From NCBI GenBank assembly GCA_016222805.1, contig JACRQG010000009.1:23005-87004 (forward strand): a DNA stretch of 64,000 nucleotides, read 5' to 3'. Positions 9,101 through 16,403 of the stretch are shown one piece after another. Source of the DNA: Verrucomicrobiota bacterium. GTDB lineage: Bacteria; Verrucomicrobiota; Verrucomicrobiia; Opitutales; Opitutaceae. The notes beneath the pieces are model-generated. The model was not told where the DNA came from, made no database searches, and saw only the letters and a program-made list of their open reading frames with translations. Position 1 is the first letter of the stretch; every line of letters begins with the position of its first letter. The position numbers and the translations under genes are program-made.

Positions 9101-10677
9101 GGCTGGCGCGTCATCACCCGCATCGTCGAGGGTGCGGTCAGGACGGCCGCGGAACTCAGCACCGAGCCGCTGCCATTCGACACCCGCACCGCATAGGATC
9201 CGAGGTCTCCAGCAGCGACCGCGCCGATGACGTAAATGGCATTCGTCGCTCCCGCGATCGGGGCTCCGTTCCGCAGCCACTGGTAGCTTGGGCTGCTGTT
9301 CCCGGCCGCCACGCCGACCGTGAATTGCGCCCGGTCCCCGAGATTAACCAGCACCCCCACCGGCTGGACGGTGATGCTGGGCGGCGCATTCACCGTCAGC
9401 ACCGCCGGCTGGCTCACCACGCTCGAGGTCGCATTGCGCACGACAACCGAATACACGCCGGCGTCCTCCGGCCCGGCACTCGCAATCGTCAGGGTGGGAC
9501 CGTTGCCCCCGGGCACCGCGATGCTGTTCTTCTGCCACTCAAAGGTGAGTGGGGCGGAGCCAAACGCGTTTACGCTGAAGGTCACGGGCTGCCCGGCATT
9601 CACCGCCTGCGACACCGGCTGCGTGTCGATGGTCACCGGCACCGGCACTGCCGAGATCGTGACCGTCGCCGCCGCGCTGACGGCGCTGCCAAAGGAGTTG
9701 GTCACGACGACGCTGTAGGACCCGGCCACGTTGGTGGTGAAGCTCGGACCGTTCCCTCCGCCGATCGGCACTCCGTCGCGACGCCACTCGTACGTGAGCG
9801 GAGGAGTGCCCGTCGCCGTCACCGTCAGGGTCCCGGATTGCCCGGTTCCGAGGATCAACTGCTGCGGCTGCGCCACGATCGTCGGCGAAGCCTGCACGGT
9901 GAGGCCGCTCACCGCGTCGAGTGAAAGCGTGACCGGCGCCGCCGTGGTGTTCTGAAACATGAACGCCAGCGCGTTGAACAGCGTGGCCGCCGGCGGCGTG
10001 TCCGGATTCGTGTAGGCGGTCTGCCCAAGGCCGTCGCCGCGCAGCCAGACTCCGGCGGCGTCGGTCGCAGTGCCCGTCCCCAGGGAAATGCCGGCGCTGC
10101 TGCGGTTGAGCCGCAGGGTGATCGCATAAGGCACGCCGTCGGTCAGCGCGCCCGCGGTCTGCGTGGCCCCCCCCGTGCCGAGGTTCGAGACGGAAGCCCC
10201 GGTCGGCGCCAGGAGACTCGGCGATGGACCGTCGCCATTCCGTCGCCGGAGTTCGAGCAGGCTGCCGGTACTGCGGCCGTTCACCCAGGCAAAGTAACCC
10301 GGGTCATCGATGAAACTACCGGCGGTGCCCGCCTGGTTGAACAGGCCGAAGCCGACCGCCCGCTGCCCGGAGGCGAGGTTCGACAGTCCGCCACTGGCCG
10401 TGAACGTCACCGTGACCGCCAGCGGCGCCGCGGTGGAAGCGGTGAGATCGAGCGGCACGAAATTCGTGGTGATGAGGGTGACGCGCTGACCGGCCGGCAC
10501 CGTCACCGTCACGCGGCCCGCGGTGACGGGCACCGAGGCCAGGGTAGCCTCGTCAAACACGGACCACGCGAACTGCTGGGCCAAGGACGGTCCAGCAGCG
10601 GCCACGAGCAGAAGCACGGCGTAGATCCAGCCGGAGGGACGCAATCCAGGGGGTACCGCAACAACAGGTGGGCGCAT
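6160..10677 (-). CDS. Secreted multidomain pectinesterase with Ig-like domains and a duplicated C-terminal module
   Basis: Probably an exported pectin methylesterase (CE8) that removes methyl groups from homogalacturonan. The 1505 residues begin with a signal peptide (ATG at 10677; an ATG at 10749 would add 24 poor residues). In order: an N-terminal domain (to about 260), three Ig-like domains (about 266-530), an SbsA/Big_5-like domain (about 535-645), the right-handed beta-helix esterase (about 650-925), a further Ig-like domain, a linker beta domain, and two tandem copies of a 135-residue module (about 1234-1370 and 1371-1505). Esterase motifs visible are GTYSEMV, QAEAL, YQDTL (acid/base Asp near 780) and DFMWGG (nucleophile Asp near 801); the two Asp are 20 residues apart, as in plant enzymes. 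Divergent from the gene at 11037. Confidence 0.88.
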   Translation of the reverse strand: MRPPVVAVPPGLRPSGWIYAVLLLVAAAGPSLAQQFAWSVFDEATLASVPVTAGRVTVTVPAGQRVTLITTNFVPLDLTASTAAPLAVTVTFTASGGLSNLASGQRAVGFGLFNQAGTAGSFIDDPGYFAWVNGRSTGSLLELRRRNGDGPSPSLLAPTGASVSNLGTGGATQTAGALTDGVPYAITLRLNRSSAGISLGTGTATDAAGVWLRGDGLGQTAYTNPDTPPAATLFNALAFMFQNTTAAPVTLSLDAVSGLTVQASPTIVAQPQQLILGTGQSGTLTVTATGTPPLTYEWRRDGVPIGGGNGPSFTTNVAGSYSVVVTNSFGSAVSAAATVTISAVPVPVTIDTQPVSQAVNAGQPVTFSVNAFGSAPLTFEWQKNSIAVPGGNGPTLTIASAGPEDAGVYSVVVRNATSSVVSQPAVLTVNAPPSITVQPVGVLVNLGDRAQFTVGVAAGNSSPSYQWLRNGAPIAGATNAIYVIGAVAAGDLGSYAVRVSNGSGSVLSSAAVLTAPSTMRVMTRQPATGAATVIPDTPLRLTFDREVRVGASGRIRIHRAADGQVVDTLDLGAAATRLIGTNPTPYAFRPALASGNTLTIFPRAGVLAYGQTYAVTVESGAVLDATGATFPGIADPMEWRFSTRNAGPLPGTAALTVAADGSGDFMTVQGAIDFVPAGNTSRVVITVRRGTYSEMVYLGATKPLITIRGEDRAQTVIEYANNASFNAGNNRALFACDAADFVLETITVRNTTPRGGSQAEALRGNGQRAVLNRVTLSSYQDTLLWNGGLFVTDSLIEGDVDFMWGGGAAFFQRCELRSLGSGYLAQVRNSQTGKGHVYVDCRLTAPAGVNNVYLARIDPREGVANTWPFSQVVLLNCALGAHLAREGWRLDGGATSAPNVQFWEYQSTDLDGATLDIGGRLRDSRQISDAVAAQYRDPKFVVGFAPAIAPAIETPPTAQTVLAGSNARLSVVATGAPAPSYQWLRGGSPISGATAATLVLAGVRPEDAGEYSVRVTNGSGSISSAAAALSVARGPWAGTYAGTLGGGGVFALYVRDDGSAVFLSRSGGFAGTQAMRSAFVNEKGQVSARVGNVVVEAVISVTGAISGSVGPDPRSGIAAPSVELRGQRDAAAGAAQAFGGYHQLRQAGGSLVVDVIVAAGGSAMAVVAEAGGDAGTGTVDAAGRLTAVTTGGRSVSGVLGTGAAAGTATVVTTQAGGNRITTLLAAADAGARSRRITGLATRARAGAGDRAAIVGFVISGDAPRAVVVRGIGPALAALGVGGALAAPRLELFRGSQLVAANAGWAANGNTTTLAAAFSRVGLFALDPAGADAALAMTLAPGAYTAQITGAGGAEGNALVEIYDLAPGDSAQRLSNLSTRAFAGTGDATLIGGMTVAGEAPKRVLVRAIGPSLGGFGVAGFLARPVLTLFQGDRAVAQNGNWTTSADAAAITQAAVEVGAFPLAPGPGGTADAALLISLMPGNYTAQVVGAEGGTGVALLEIYEVP
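6163..6978 (-). repeat. Tandem duplicated 135-residue coding module
   Basis: The last two segments of the pectinesterase (copy 1 6978-6568, copy 2 6567-6163) are homologous. Both contain an Arg-Ala-Gly-x-Gly-Asp start, an alternating VLVRAIGPSL-like strand, a LELF/LTLF-x-Gly strand, and end with a PGxYTAQ-Gly and LEIY strand. The protein identity is moderate, so the duplication is old. It is probably a beta-rich surface or secretion module; its function is unknown. Confidence 0.75.
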
Positions 10678-11036
10678 GGTGGGACAGTCCGCAAACGCGG
10701 GCGAAACGTCTGCCCGCGAACCCGACACAGATCCGCCAACGTTGGCCATCCGAAAACTCCCGGCGCCCCCGGAGCGGACGCCGGTGGTGTTCCCACCCGC
10801 CCGGGAAAGGGAACGGCGCCATCCCTAACGAGGCGCAGCCTCAGACCCTTTCAACCACGGTTGAACACGAATGGACCAGATGGGGCGATCTTCCTCCGTG
10901 CTCATTCGTGTCCATCCGTGGTTCTCCAGTTTATGAAACCTGGCCTGTTCACCACGAGCTTCGGATTTCAAGGACTCTAGCGCCACCGCTGGCTCTGCCA
11001 TTGCCGCCCACGGCCCGCTGCCCCACCCTCGGGGCT
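10678..11036. other. Divergent intergenic region
   Basis: This 359-base gap lies between two divergent secreted-enzyme genes and should hold both promoters. The only structure recognised is the long inverted repeat at 10853-10923. No clear -35/-10 pair or Shine-Dalgarno sequence was found. Confidence 0.5.
10853..10923. repeat. Long imperfect inverted repeat (AACCACGG...CCGTGGTT)
   Basis: A 22-base left arm (starts AACCACGGTTGAACACGAA) is mirrored by a right arm at 10902-10923 (ends CCATCCGTGGTT), with only a few mismatches and a 27-base loop. The long stem and intergenic position suggest a dispersed hairpin element; a structured leader or bidirectional terminator is possible but less likely between divergent genes. 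Confidence 0.7.
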
Positions 11037-13127
11037 GTGAACCTCCGCGCCCGCCTGTTCCTCGCCCTCGGCCTGTTGGTCACCGGAATCCGGGGTGGCG
11101 AACCAACCTCCATCCCCGAGCTCATCCGCGCCGCCGGCAACACCTCCGACGAGACCGTCCGGTTCGACCTGCTCCGCCGCCTGGCGGCCCATCCGCAAAT
11201 CGATGCCGGACTGCGCGCCGAACTCGCTCACTTGCTCCCGGTCGTCGACGACTGGGCCAACGGGAAGACCCGCGCCGCGACCGACGACTCGCGGGCCGCG
11301 GAAAACGGCTACCTTTGCCGCTTCATCAACAGCAAGGTCCTGCCCGCGGGCGTCGGCACCGCCGTCGTTCCCCCGGAACCGGCGGCCAGCTCCCCGCTGC
11401 ACCCGCTCTGGGCCTACTATCGGGCGCGCCTGCTGATCTGGCGCGTGATTCAAGTCGGCCCCTTGCTGCGCGTGAAGGAAAGCCGCGACACCTACTACGG
11501 CGAAGCGCGCAAGCTGCTCCAGGAGGCGCGGGCGGCCTTTCCCGAAAACCGCGTGCTCCGCATGTACCTCGGCGAACCGATCCCCTGGCCCGCGAAATTT
11601 GCCCCCGATCCGGGCGCCCCGGCCTGGGCCAACCTCCAGCGCGAAGGCCTGGAGAAACTCGCCGACCTCGTGCACTGGTGGATCGCCGAGCGCCAGCTGC
11701 CCGACGGGCAGTTCGGCGGCGGCTGGGGCGACGACGTCGAAATGTGGCGCTGGTGGGTGCCGGTGATGATCGCCTTTGATGATCCGGTCATCAGCGCCGC
11801 CCAGGAGCGTACTTCCCACGGGATCTTCCGCCGGCCCCACCTCCGAAGCGGCTTTACCTCCCGGCTCACCGACGTCGAACACTCCAACGAGGACACGACC
11901 GACACCATCCTTCCGATGATGCACCTGCGGCCCGAGGAGCCGATCTGGCAGCAGCGCGCCCTGCGCCTGGCCGAGCTCATGCGCGGCTCGTGGACCGGCC
12001 GCAACCAGCGGGGCTTCCTCCAGTTCAAGTCGATCTACTTCAGCGTCGACAAGGTGGACGAAAGCCCGCGCCGGGCGTTCGACACGATCTATCACCCGTC
12101 CATCATCCAGCCCACGCTCCTCTACTGGCAACGCACGGCCGATCCCGGGCTCACCTCCCTGTTTTCCGAATGGCTAAAAGTCTGGGTCGACGCGACGGCA
12201 CGGGCCGAAAACGGCAAACCCGCGGGAGTGCTGCCCAGTGCGCTCGCGTGGCCGGCCGGCACGGTGGGCGTTCCGGGTGCCCCGTGGTGGGAACCTTTTC
12301 CCCTCAATCACAACGACGCCCTCTACAACTGGCCGGGCGCGTTCCGGCTGATGTCCTCCACGCTGCTTCTCGCCTGGCACATGACCCGTGACACCCAGTA
12401 CCTCGCCCCCTTGCAGGCGATGGCCAAGCTCGTCCGGGAACATCGCTCGTCGCGCGGCGAGGCCGCGCCCGGATCCGCCGTGTGGGCCGCCCGCCAGATG
12501 GAGGGACACCTTGCCGACACCCTGGCCAAGTACCGTCTGCTGTCCGGCGACCGGCAATACGACGATCTGCTCGCCACCGGGGCCACCGGCTACGTGAAGT
12601 ACCGCCTCGGCGGGGACCTTTCGGCGCTGGCCCGCGGCCTCGAGCAGAACGCGGAGGCCTTCCGCTCCAATTGGGAGGGCTACACGAGCGAGATGCGCTG
12701 GACCGATCGCGTGATCAGTTTCACCAGCAACTTCCTCCGGTACCTGCCGGAGCCGGCCCCTCCCCTGCCGCAACCCCACCTCCTGTACGCGAGCGCGACC
12801 GGCGACCCCGGCACGCCGCTGGTCTTTCCGCTCAACGCCGTACGCTGGCGGACGCCGCCCCGCGAAATCGCCGCCCTGGTCACCGATTCCAGCGCGTCGT
12901 CCTTTCGCGCCGAGGTCTACCACTTCGGATCCAAGCCGAGGAAACTCGCCGCCGAATTCCTGCTGCTGCGCCCCGGCGAATACGAACTCCACGTCGGGCC
13001 GGCGGAGGCGCCACCGACCGCGCCGGTGCGTTTCCGCGTCACCGGTCCGCGCGTCGACGTGCCGCTCGAATTGCCACCGCGGCGCCTCACCGTGGTCTCC
13101 GTGCGGCCGATCACCGCCAGTCGTTGA
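11037..13127 (+). CDS. Secreted protein of unknown function, alpha/alpha-barrel-like carbohydrate-enzyme candidate
   Basis: Not recognised as a named family. The GTG at 11037 immediately precedes a signal peptide (MNLRARLFLALGLLVTGIRG), giving 696 residues; the frame is open upstream to 10668, but that part is low-complexity. The central region (residues about 200-560) has many Trp-rich helical segments, including WWIAERQLPDGQFGGGWGDD and EMWRWWVPV. These resemble the QLPDGGWGDD-type substrate-cleft loops of alpha/alpha-toroid glycoside hydrolases and polysaccharide lyases. A beta-rich C-terminal domain (about 590-696) follows. Divergent from the pectinesterase, so a role in plant-polysaccharide attack is plausible, but this is an inference from fold-like pattern and neighbourhood only. 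Confidence 0.65.
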   Translation: MNLRARLFLALGLLVTGIRGGEPTSIPELIRAAGNTSDETVRFDLLRRLAAHPQIDAGLRAELAHLLPVVDDWANGKTRAATDDSRAAENGYLCRFINSKVLPAGVGTAVVPPEPAASSPLHPLWAYYRARLLIWRVIQVGPLLRVKESRDTYYGEARKLLQEARAAFPENRVLRMYLGEPIPWPAKFAPDPGAPAWANLQREGLEKLADLVHWWIAERQLPDGQFGGGWGDDVEMWRWWVPVMIAFDDPVISAAQERTSHGIFRRPHLRSGFTSRLTDVEHSNEDTTDTILPMMHLRPEEPIWQQRALRLAELMRGSWTGRNQRGFLQFKSIYFSVDKVDESPRRAFDTIYHPSIIQPTLLYWQRTADPGLTSLFSEWLKVWVDATARAENGKPAGVLPSALAWPAGTVGVPGAPWWEPFPLNHNDALYNWPGAFRLMSSTLLLAWHMTRDTQYLAPLQAMAKLVREHRSSRGEAAPGSAVWAARQMEGHLADTLAKYRLLSGDRQYDDLLATGATGYVKYRLGGDLSALARGLEQNAEAFRSNWEGYTSEMRWTDRVISFTSNFLRYLPEPAPPLPQPHLLYASATGDPGTPLVFPLNAVRWRTPPREIAALVTDSSASSFRAEVYHFGSKPRKLAAEFLLLRPGEYELHVGPAEAPPTAPVRFRVTGPRVDVPLELPPRRLTVVSVRPITASR

Positions 13128-13633
13128 CGCCGCGCCACTGTCGCCGGTTGTTGTAAGCCGGCCATGGACGTCCAATTCCAGCCGCGCTTTTCGCCGGTTC
13201 CGGGGTCAGCGCCTCCACGGGCGCCACCGCAGGTATCCACTCGGGGACGGGTGCGACGTACGGCAGCTCGTCCGAAGTAACACACCCCGCCCTGCGGGCA
13301 CCCCTCTGGAGCCGGAACGATGCAGTCGGGCTGACGCACCTGCGGGAGTCCACTGACAAAACTGTGACCTGTGGGCGGGGCGACCGCGCCCCGCTCCGCG
13401 ACGAGGTCGTCGCGGCTACATTGCTGCGGTGCACGTCGACTCCGACTGCATGGTTCCGGCTGGAGAGGGGACCTTCCTGCGCCCGTTTTCGCCCCGGTCC
13501 CCTCTGGAGAGGGGTGGCGCGCCAGCGCCGGGGTGTGCCTGCTCGGTCTTTTGATCGGTAACGGCTGCGGACCAAGTTCGCGCTCAAGGGTCACGCGCCC
13601 CGGGCCCAAACGTCACCAAAAGCCGGATGGCGC
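13128..13633. other. Intergenic stretch with a paired palindromic repeat
   Basis: About 500 bases between the convergent ends of two genes. Open frames here are short, Arg/Pro/Ser-rich and overlap each other on both strands, so none is accepted as a gene. The only structure recognised is the REPIN-like pair at 13369-13420. Confidence 0.55.
13369..13420. repeat. REPIN-like pair of palindromes (degenerate)
   Basis: The left unit (13369-13394) reads CTGTGGGCGGGGCGACCGCG plus CCCCGC. The right unit (13397-13420) is an inverted, diverged copy ending CGCGGCTACA. Same family as the elements at 18537, 23626, 35643 and 49003. Confidence 0.65.
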
Positions 13634-13927
13634 CTACTTTTTCGCCTTTTCCTTCTTCTCCGCGCCCTTGGCCGGCGCGTCCTTCACTTCGGCCGAAGTC
13701 GCCGCCATCCGGTAATACACCGTCACCTTGCTGCCGACGGCGAGCGTGCCTGTGACCTTGGTCGCGGCGCTGCGGCCGATTTCCCATTTCTCACCACCCT
13801 TGTCGACGGTGATGACATCATTGGTGAGAGCCACGATGGGGCCGGTCACCTGGTACTCTTTGGGCTGCGCGGCGAAAGCGGCGGCAGCGAAGGCAAACAC
13901 GAGGGGCAGGAGGTAACGGTGCTTCAT
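13634..13927 (-). CDS. Small exported protein, unknown function
   Basis: Encodes 97 residues starting MKHRYLLPLVFAFAAAAFAA, a clean signal peptide with an AFA-type cleavage site. The mature part is about 78 residues, with alternating short strands (VTGPIVALTNDVITVDKGGE) and a Lys/Ala-rich tail. The strand pattern resembles a small OB-like or DUF5666-type domain, but no family is claimed. It is divergent from the gene at 14044 across 116 bases. The ATG at 13927 is chosen because it starts the signal peptide exactly. Confidence 0.7.
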   Translation of the reverse strand: MKHRYLLPLVFAFAAAAFAAQPKEYQVTGPIVALTNDVITVDKGGEKWEIGRSAATKVTGTLAVGSKVTVYYRMAATSAEVKDAPAKGAEKKEKAKK

Positions 13928-14043
13928 GCGGGGGCAGAAAAAAAGTAATCCCGCGTCCGGATTCAATGCCGGACTGAGCCGTCCATCCTGCACAGCCACT
14001 CCGGGATTGCCTTTGGTTCCGACCCCGCCACCAACGTCCGGCC

Positions 14044-14511
14044 ATGCGCTTGTTCCCACTCTACCTGGCGCTCGCCACGGCGTTGAGCGCCGCCCAGCCC
14101 TACCGCGTCGGCGACACCTTCGCCGCGTTTTCCACCAAGGACCAGCACGACAAGCCCTACTCCTACGCAGGCGGGGCCCGGCTGGTCGTCGTCGCCTTTG
14201 ACATGAGCTCCGGCAAGGCCGCCAACGCCTTCTTTGAGAAGCAGCCGGCTGACTTTCTCGGCGCCCAGCAGGCGATCTTCATCTCCAACATCCACGGCAT
14301 GCCGGGCATCGCCCGGGCATTCGCCATGCCCAAGATGAAGAAGTACCCGCACCGCATCCTGCTCGCGGACTCGGAGGACTTCCTCGTCCGCTATCCGAAG
14401 AAGGAAGACCACCTCACCGTGCTCGATCTCGATCCCAAGGGCGCCGTCACCGGAATCCGTTTCGTCGACCCGAAGAAGGGCCTGCCAGCAGTCTTTCCCG
14501 GCGCGAAGTAG
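14044..14511 (+). CDS. Exported thioredoxin-fold-like protein lacking cysteines
   Basis: Encodes 155 residues with a signal peptide (MRLFPLYLALATALSAAQP). The mature sequence reads like a thioredoxin/peroxiredoxin fold: an approach strand (RLVVVAFDMSSGKAANAFF), an AIFISNIHGMP strand-loop, and VLDLDPKGAVTGIRF near the end, much like YtfJ-type proteins. There is no cysteine anywhere in the protein, so it cannot act as a thiol oxidoreductase; a structural or binding role is more likely. It is convergent with the DUF1080 gene (43-base gap). Confidence 0.65.
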   Translation: MRLFPLYLALATALSAAQPYRVGDTFAAFSTKDQHDKPYSYAGGARLVVVAFDMSSGKAANAFFEKQPADFLGAQQAIFISNIHGMPGIARAFAMPKMKKYPHRILLADSEDFLVRYPKKEDHLTVLDLDPKGAVTGIRFVDPKKGLPAVFPGAK

Positions 14512-14554
14512 CCGGGAGGAGGCGGGAGTTTCGCCCTGGGCGCGGCGCCGGCGC

Positions 14555-15253
14555 CTACTTCAACTCCCGGATCTTCATGTTCCGGTACCAGCAGTCGTCG
14601 TTGTGGTAGGTGAGCAGGAGGTGCCCCTCGATCTTGTCGCCAAATCCGGCGTCGTTCTTGAATTTGCTCTTGGCGATTCCCGCCTTCACCTCGTCGCTGC
14701 CGAGCACGTAGGTCAGCACCTTCTTGCCGTTGAGCCAGTGCTCGACCGTCATGCCCCGCACCACGATCTTCGAGGTGTTCCATTCGCCGGGAGCCCGTTG
14801 GGGCTTGTCCGCCGCCGGGGGCAGGACTTCGTAAAACGACGCCGTCTGCCGGTGCGGCCCGATCTTCCCGTCCGGGTGGCCGGCATCGTCCAGCATCTGG
14901 TATTCGTGGCCCGGTGACTTCGGCCGCTCCTCCGTCACGAAGTACTTCACGCCGTTGTTGCCTTTCGGCAGGATCTTCCAGTCCCAGGTAAACTCATAGT
15001 CCTTGTACTTTCGGACGGTGACCAGCTGTTCGCCCTTGGCCTTCGGCAGGCAATGCAGCGTGCCGTCCTTCACCTCCCACCCCGCCATCGGTTCGCCCGC
15101 TTTCTTTCGGTAGGGCCGCCAGCCATCGAGCGACTTGCCATCAAACAGGAGCTGCCAGCCCGCCGCCTTTTCCGCGGCGGTCAGGGAATTGTCGGCGGCC
15201 AACGCCCCGGTGGAGGCGAAGAGCAGGGTAAGGGCAACAACAGGAGCTTTCAT
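14555..15253 (-). CDS. Secreted DUF1080 (3-keto-disaccharide hydrolase-type) protein
   Basis: The 232-residue product has a signal peptide (MKAPVVALTLLFASTGALAA) and one concanavalin-like jelly-roll domain of the DUF1080 family, some members of which hydrolyse 3-keto-glucosides. Recognisable family elements are GWQLLFDGKSLDGWRPY near the start, GWEVKDGTLHC, a YEFTWDWKI strand, NNGVKYFVTEE, HEYQMLDD (the acidic pair expected in the cleft) and a final DCWYRNMKIRELK strand. Such proteins are abundant in Verrucomicrobiota and Planctomycetota. The ATG at 15253 is selected because it starts the signal peptide; the frame is open 90 codons further upstream without good sequence. Confidence 0.88.
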   Translation of the reverse strand: MKAPVVALTLLFASTGALAADNSLTAAEKAAGWQLLFDGKSLDGWRPYRKKAGEPMAGWEVKDGTLHCLPKAKGEQLVTVRKYKDYEFTWDWKILPKGNNGVKYFVTEERPKSPGHEYQMLDDAGHPDGKIGPHRQTASFYEVLPPAADKPQRAPGEWNTSKIVVRGMTVEHWLNGKKVLTYVLGSDEVKAGIAKSKFKNDAGFGDKIEGHLLLTYHNDDCWYRNMKIRELK

Positions 15254-15461
15254 GCGTACCGCGACTCTGAGAGAGTTTGCCCCGGCTTGAAAAGCCCGGA
15301 GAAGCCCGGCGGCGACCGCGGCCCGTCCCGCGGGATTCGCTTCCTCAATCGATTTCCACAACCTCCCGCCCATGGCCTGGGTGGCATTCCGCCCCGAACA
15401 CGCTGCCAAACCCGTGGCCAGGGTCCCTGAAAACAACTTGTTCCGCCCTGCGCCCGCGCGT

Positions 15462-16403
15462 ATGCCCCAGCCTCCCTCCGTGATGTCCCCCACCCCCAAA
15501 GTCCGCGTTGGCGGCCTCCGCAAGGCCTATGCCGGCCTCGCCGCGGTCAGCGGGATCGACTTCACCATCGCTCCTGGGGAAATCTTCGGGCTCCTCGGCC
15601 CCAACGGCGCGGGCAAGACCACCACCCTCGAATGCCTCGTCGGCCTGCGCCATCCCGATGAAGGCGAACTGGAGATCTGCGGCGTCGACGCCCGCCGCCA
15701 TCCGCACGAGGTGAAACAGAAGATCGGCGTCGTCCTGCAGACGACATCGCTGCAGGACAAGATCACCCCGCGGGAAGCCCTGACTCTCTTTGCTGCCTTC
15801 TACCGGCAAAGCACGCCCGCCGCTGACTTGCTGGCGCGCTTCGGTCTGGTGGAAAAGGCCGACGTCCCGGTCGAGCGTCTCTCCGGCGGCCAGCGGCAGC
15901 GCCTGGCGCTGGCCCTCGCCTTCGTCAACCGCCCGGAGCTCGTCTTCCTCGACGAACCCACCACGGGCCTCGATCCTCAGTCGCGCCGCGAACTGCACGA
16001 GCTCATTCTCGCGCTGCGGCGCGACGGCCACACCGTGCTCTTCACGACCCACCACCTGGAGGAGGCCGAAAAGCTGTGTGACCGCGTGGCCATCATCGAC
16101 CGCGGACGGATCGTGGCCACCGGCGCTCCGCGGGATCTCGTCGCCGCCTCCCGGGAGGAACAATCCGTCACGATTCGCACCTCACCGCCCCTCGGTGCCG
16201 ACGTGTTCGCCGCTCTGCCGGGCCTCACACCGGTGGTGGTCGACGGAGACACTGTCCGTTTTCAGACGAAAGACGCGACGGCCACTCTGGCCGCCTTGAC
16301 GGCGCGGCTGCGCGAACAACGGGTGGAGATCCGCGAACTCACGGTGCGCAAGGCCAGCCTCGAGGACCTCTTCCTGGCGCTGACGCGGGAGGGCGAGCCG
16401 TGA
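15462..16403 (+). CDS. ABC transporter ATP-binding protein (ABC-2/drug-export type)
   Basis: ATPase partner of the permease encoded immediately downstream. The 313-residue protein has Walker A (GPNGAGKTTT, residues 46-55), a Q-loop (VVLQTTSLQD), the signature LSGGQRQRLALALA, Walker B with switch (LVFLDEPTTGLDPQ), an H-loop (TTHHLEEAE), and a C-terminal DrrA-type extension of about 90 residues. The substrate is unknown; this subclass typically exports drugs, lipids or polysaccharides. Its TGA overlaps the GTG of the permease (GTGA), so translation is probably coupled. A second possible ATG lies at 15483; no strong Shine-Dalgarno sequence separates the two. Confidence 0.92.
   Translation: MPQPPSVMSPTPKVRVGGLRKAYAGLAAVSGIDFTIAPGEIFGLLGPNGAGKTTTLECLVGLRHPDEGELEICGVDARRHPHEVKQKIGVVLQTTSLQDKITPREALTLFAAFYRQSTPAADLLARFGLVEKADVPVERLSGGQRQRLALALAFVNRPELVFLDEPTTGLDPQSRRELHELILALRRDGHTVLFTTHHLEEAEKLCDRVAIIDRGRIVATGAPRDLVAASREEQSVTIRTSPPLGADVFAALPGLTPVVVDGDTVRFQTKDATATLAALTARLREQRVEIRELTVRKASLEDLFLALTREGEP

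Noticed and set aside
13128..13633. Small frames as genes between 13128 and 13633
   Set aside because: Overlapping frames on both strands with Arg/Ser/Pro bias; none has a signal peptide, motif or start context.
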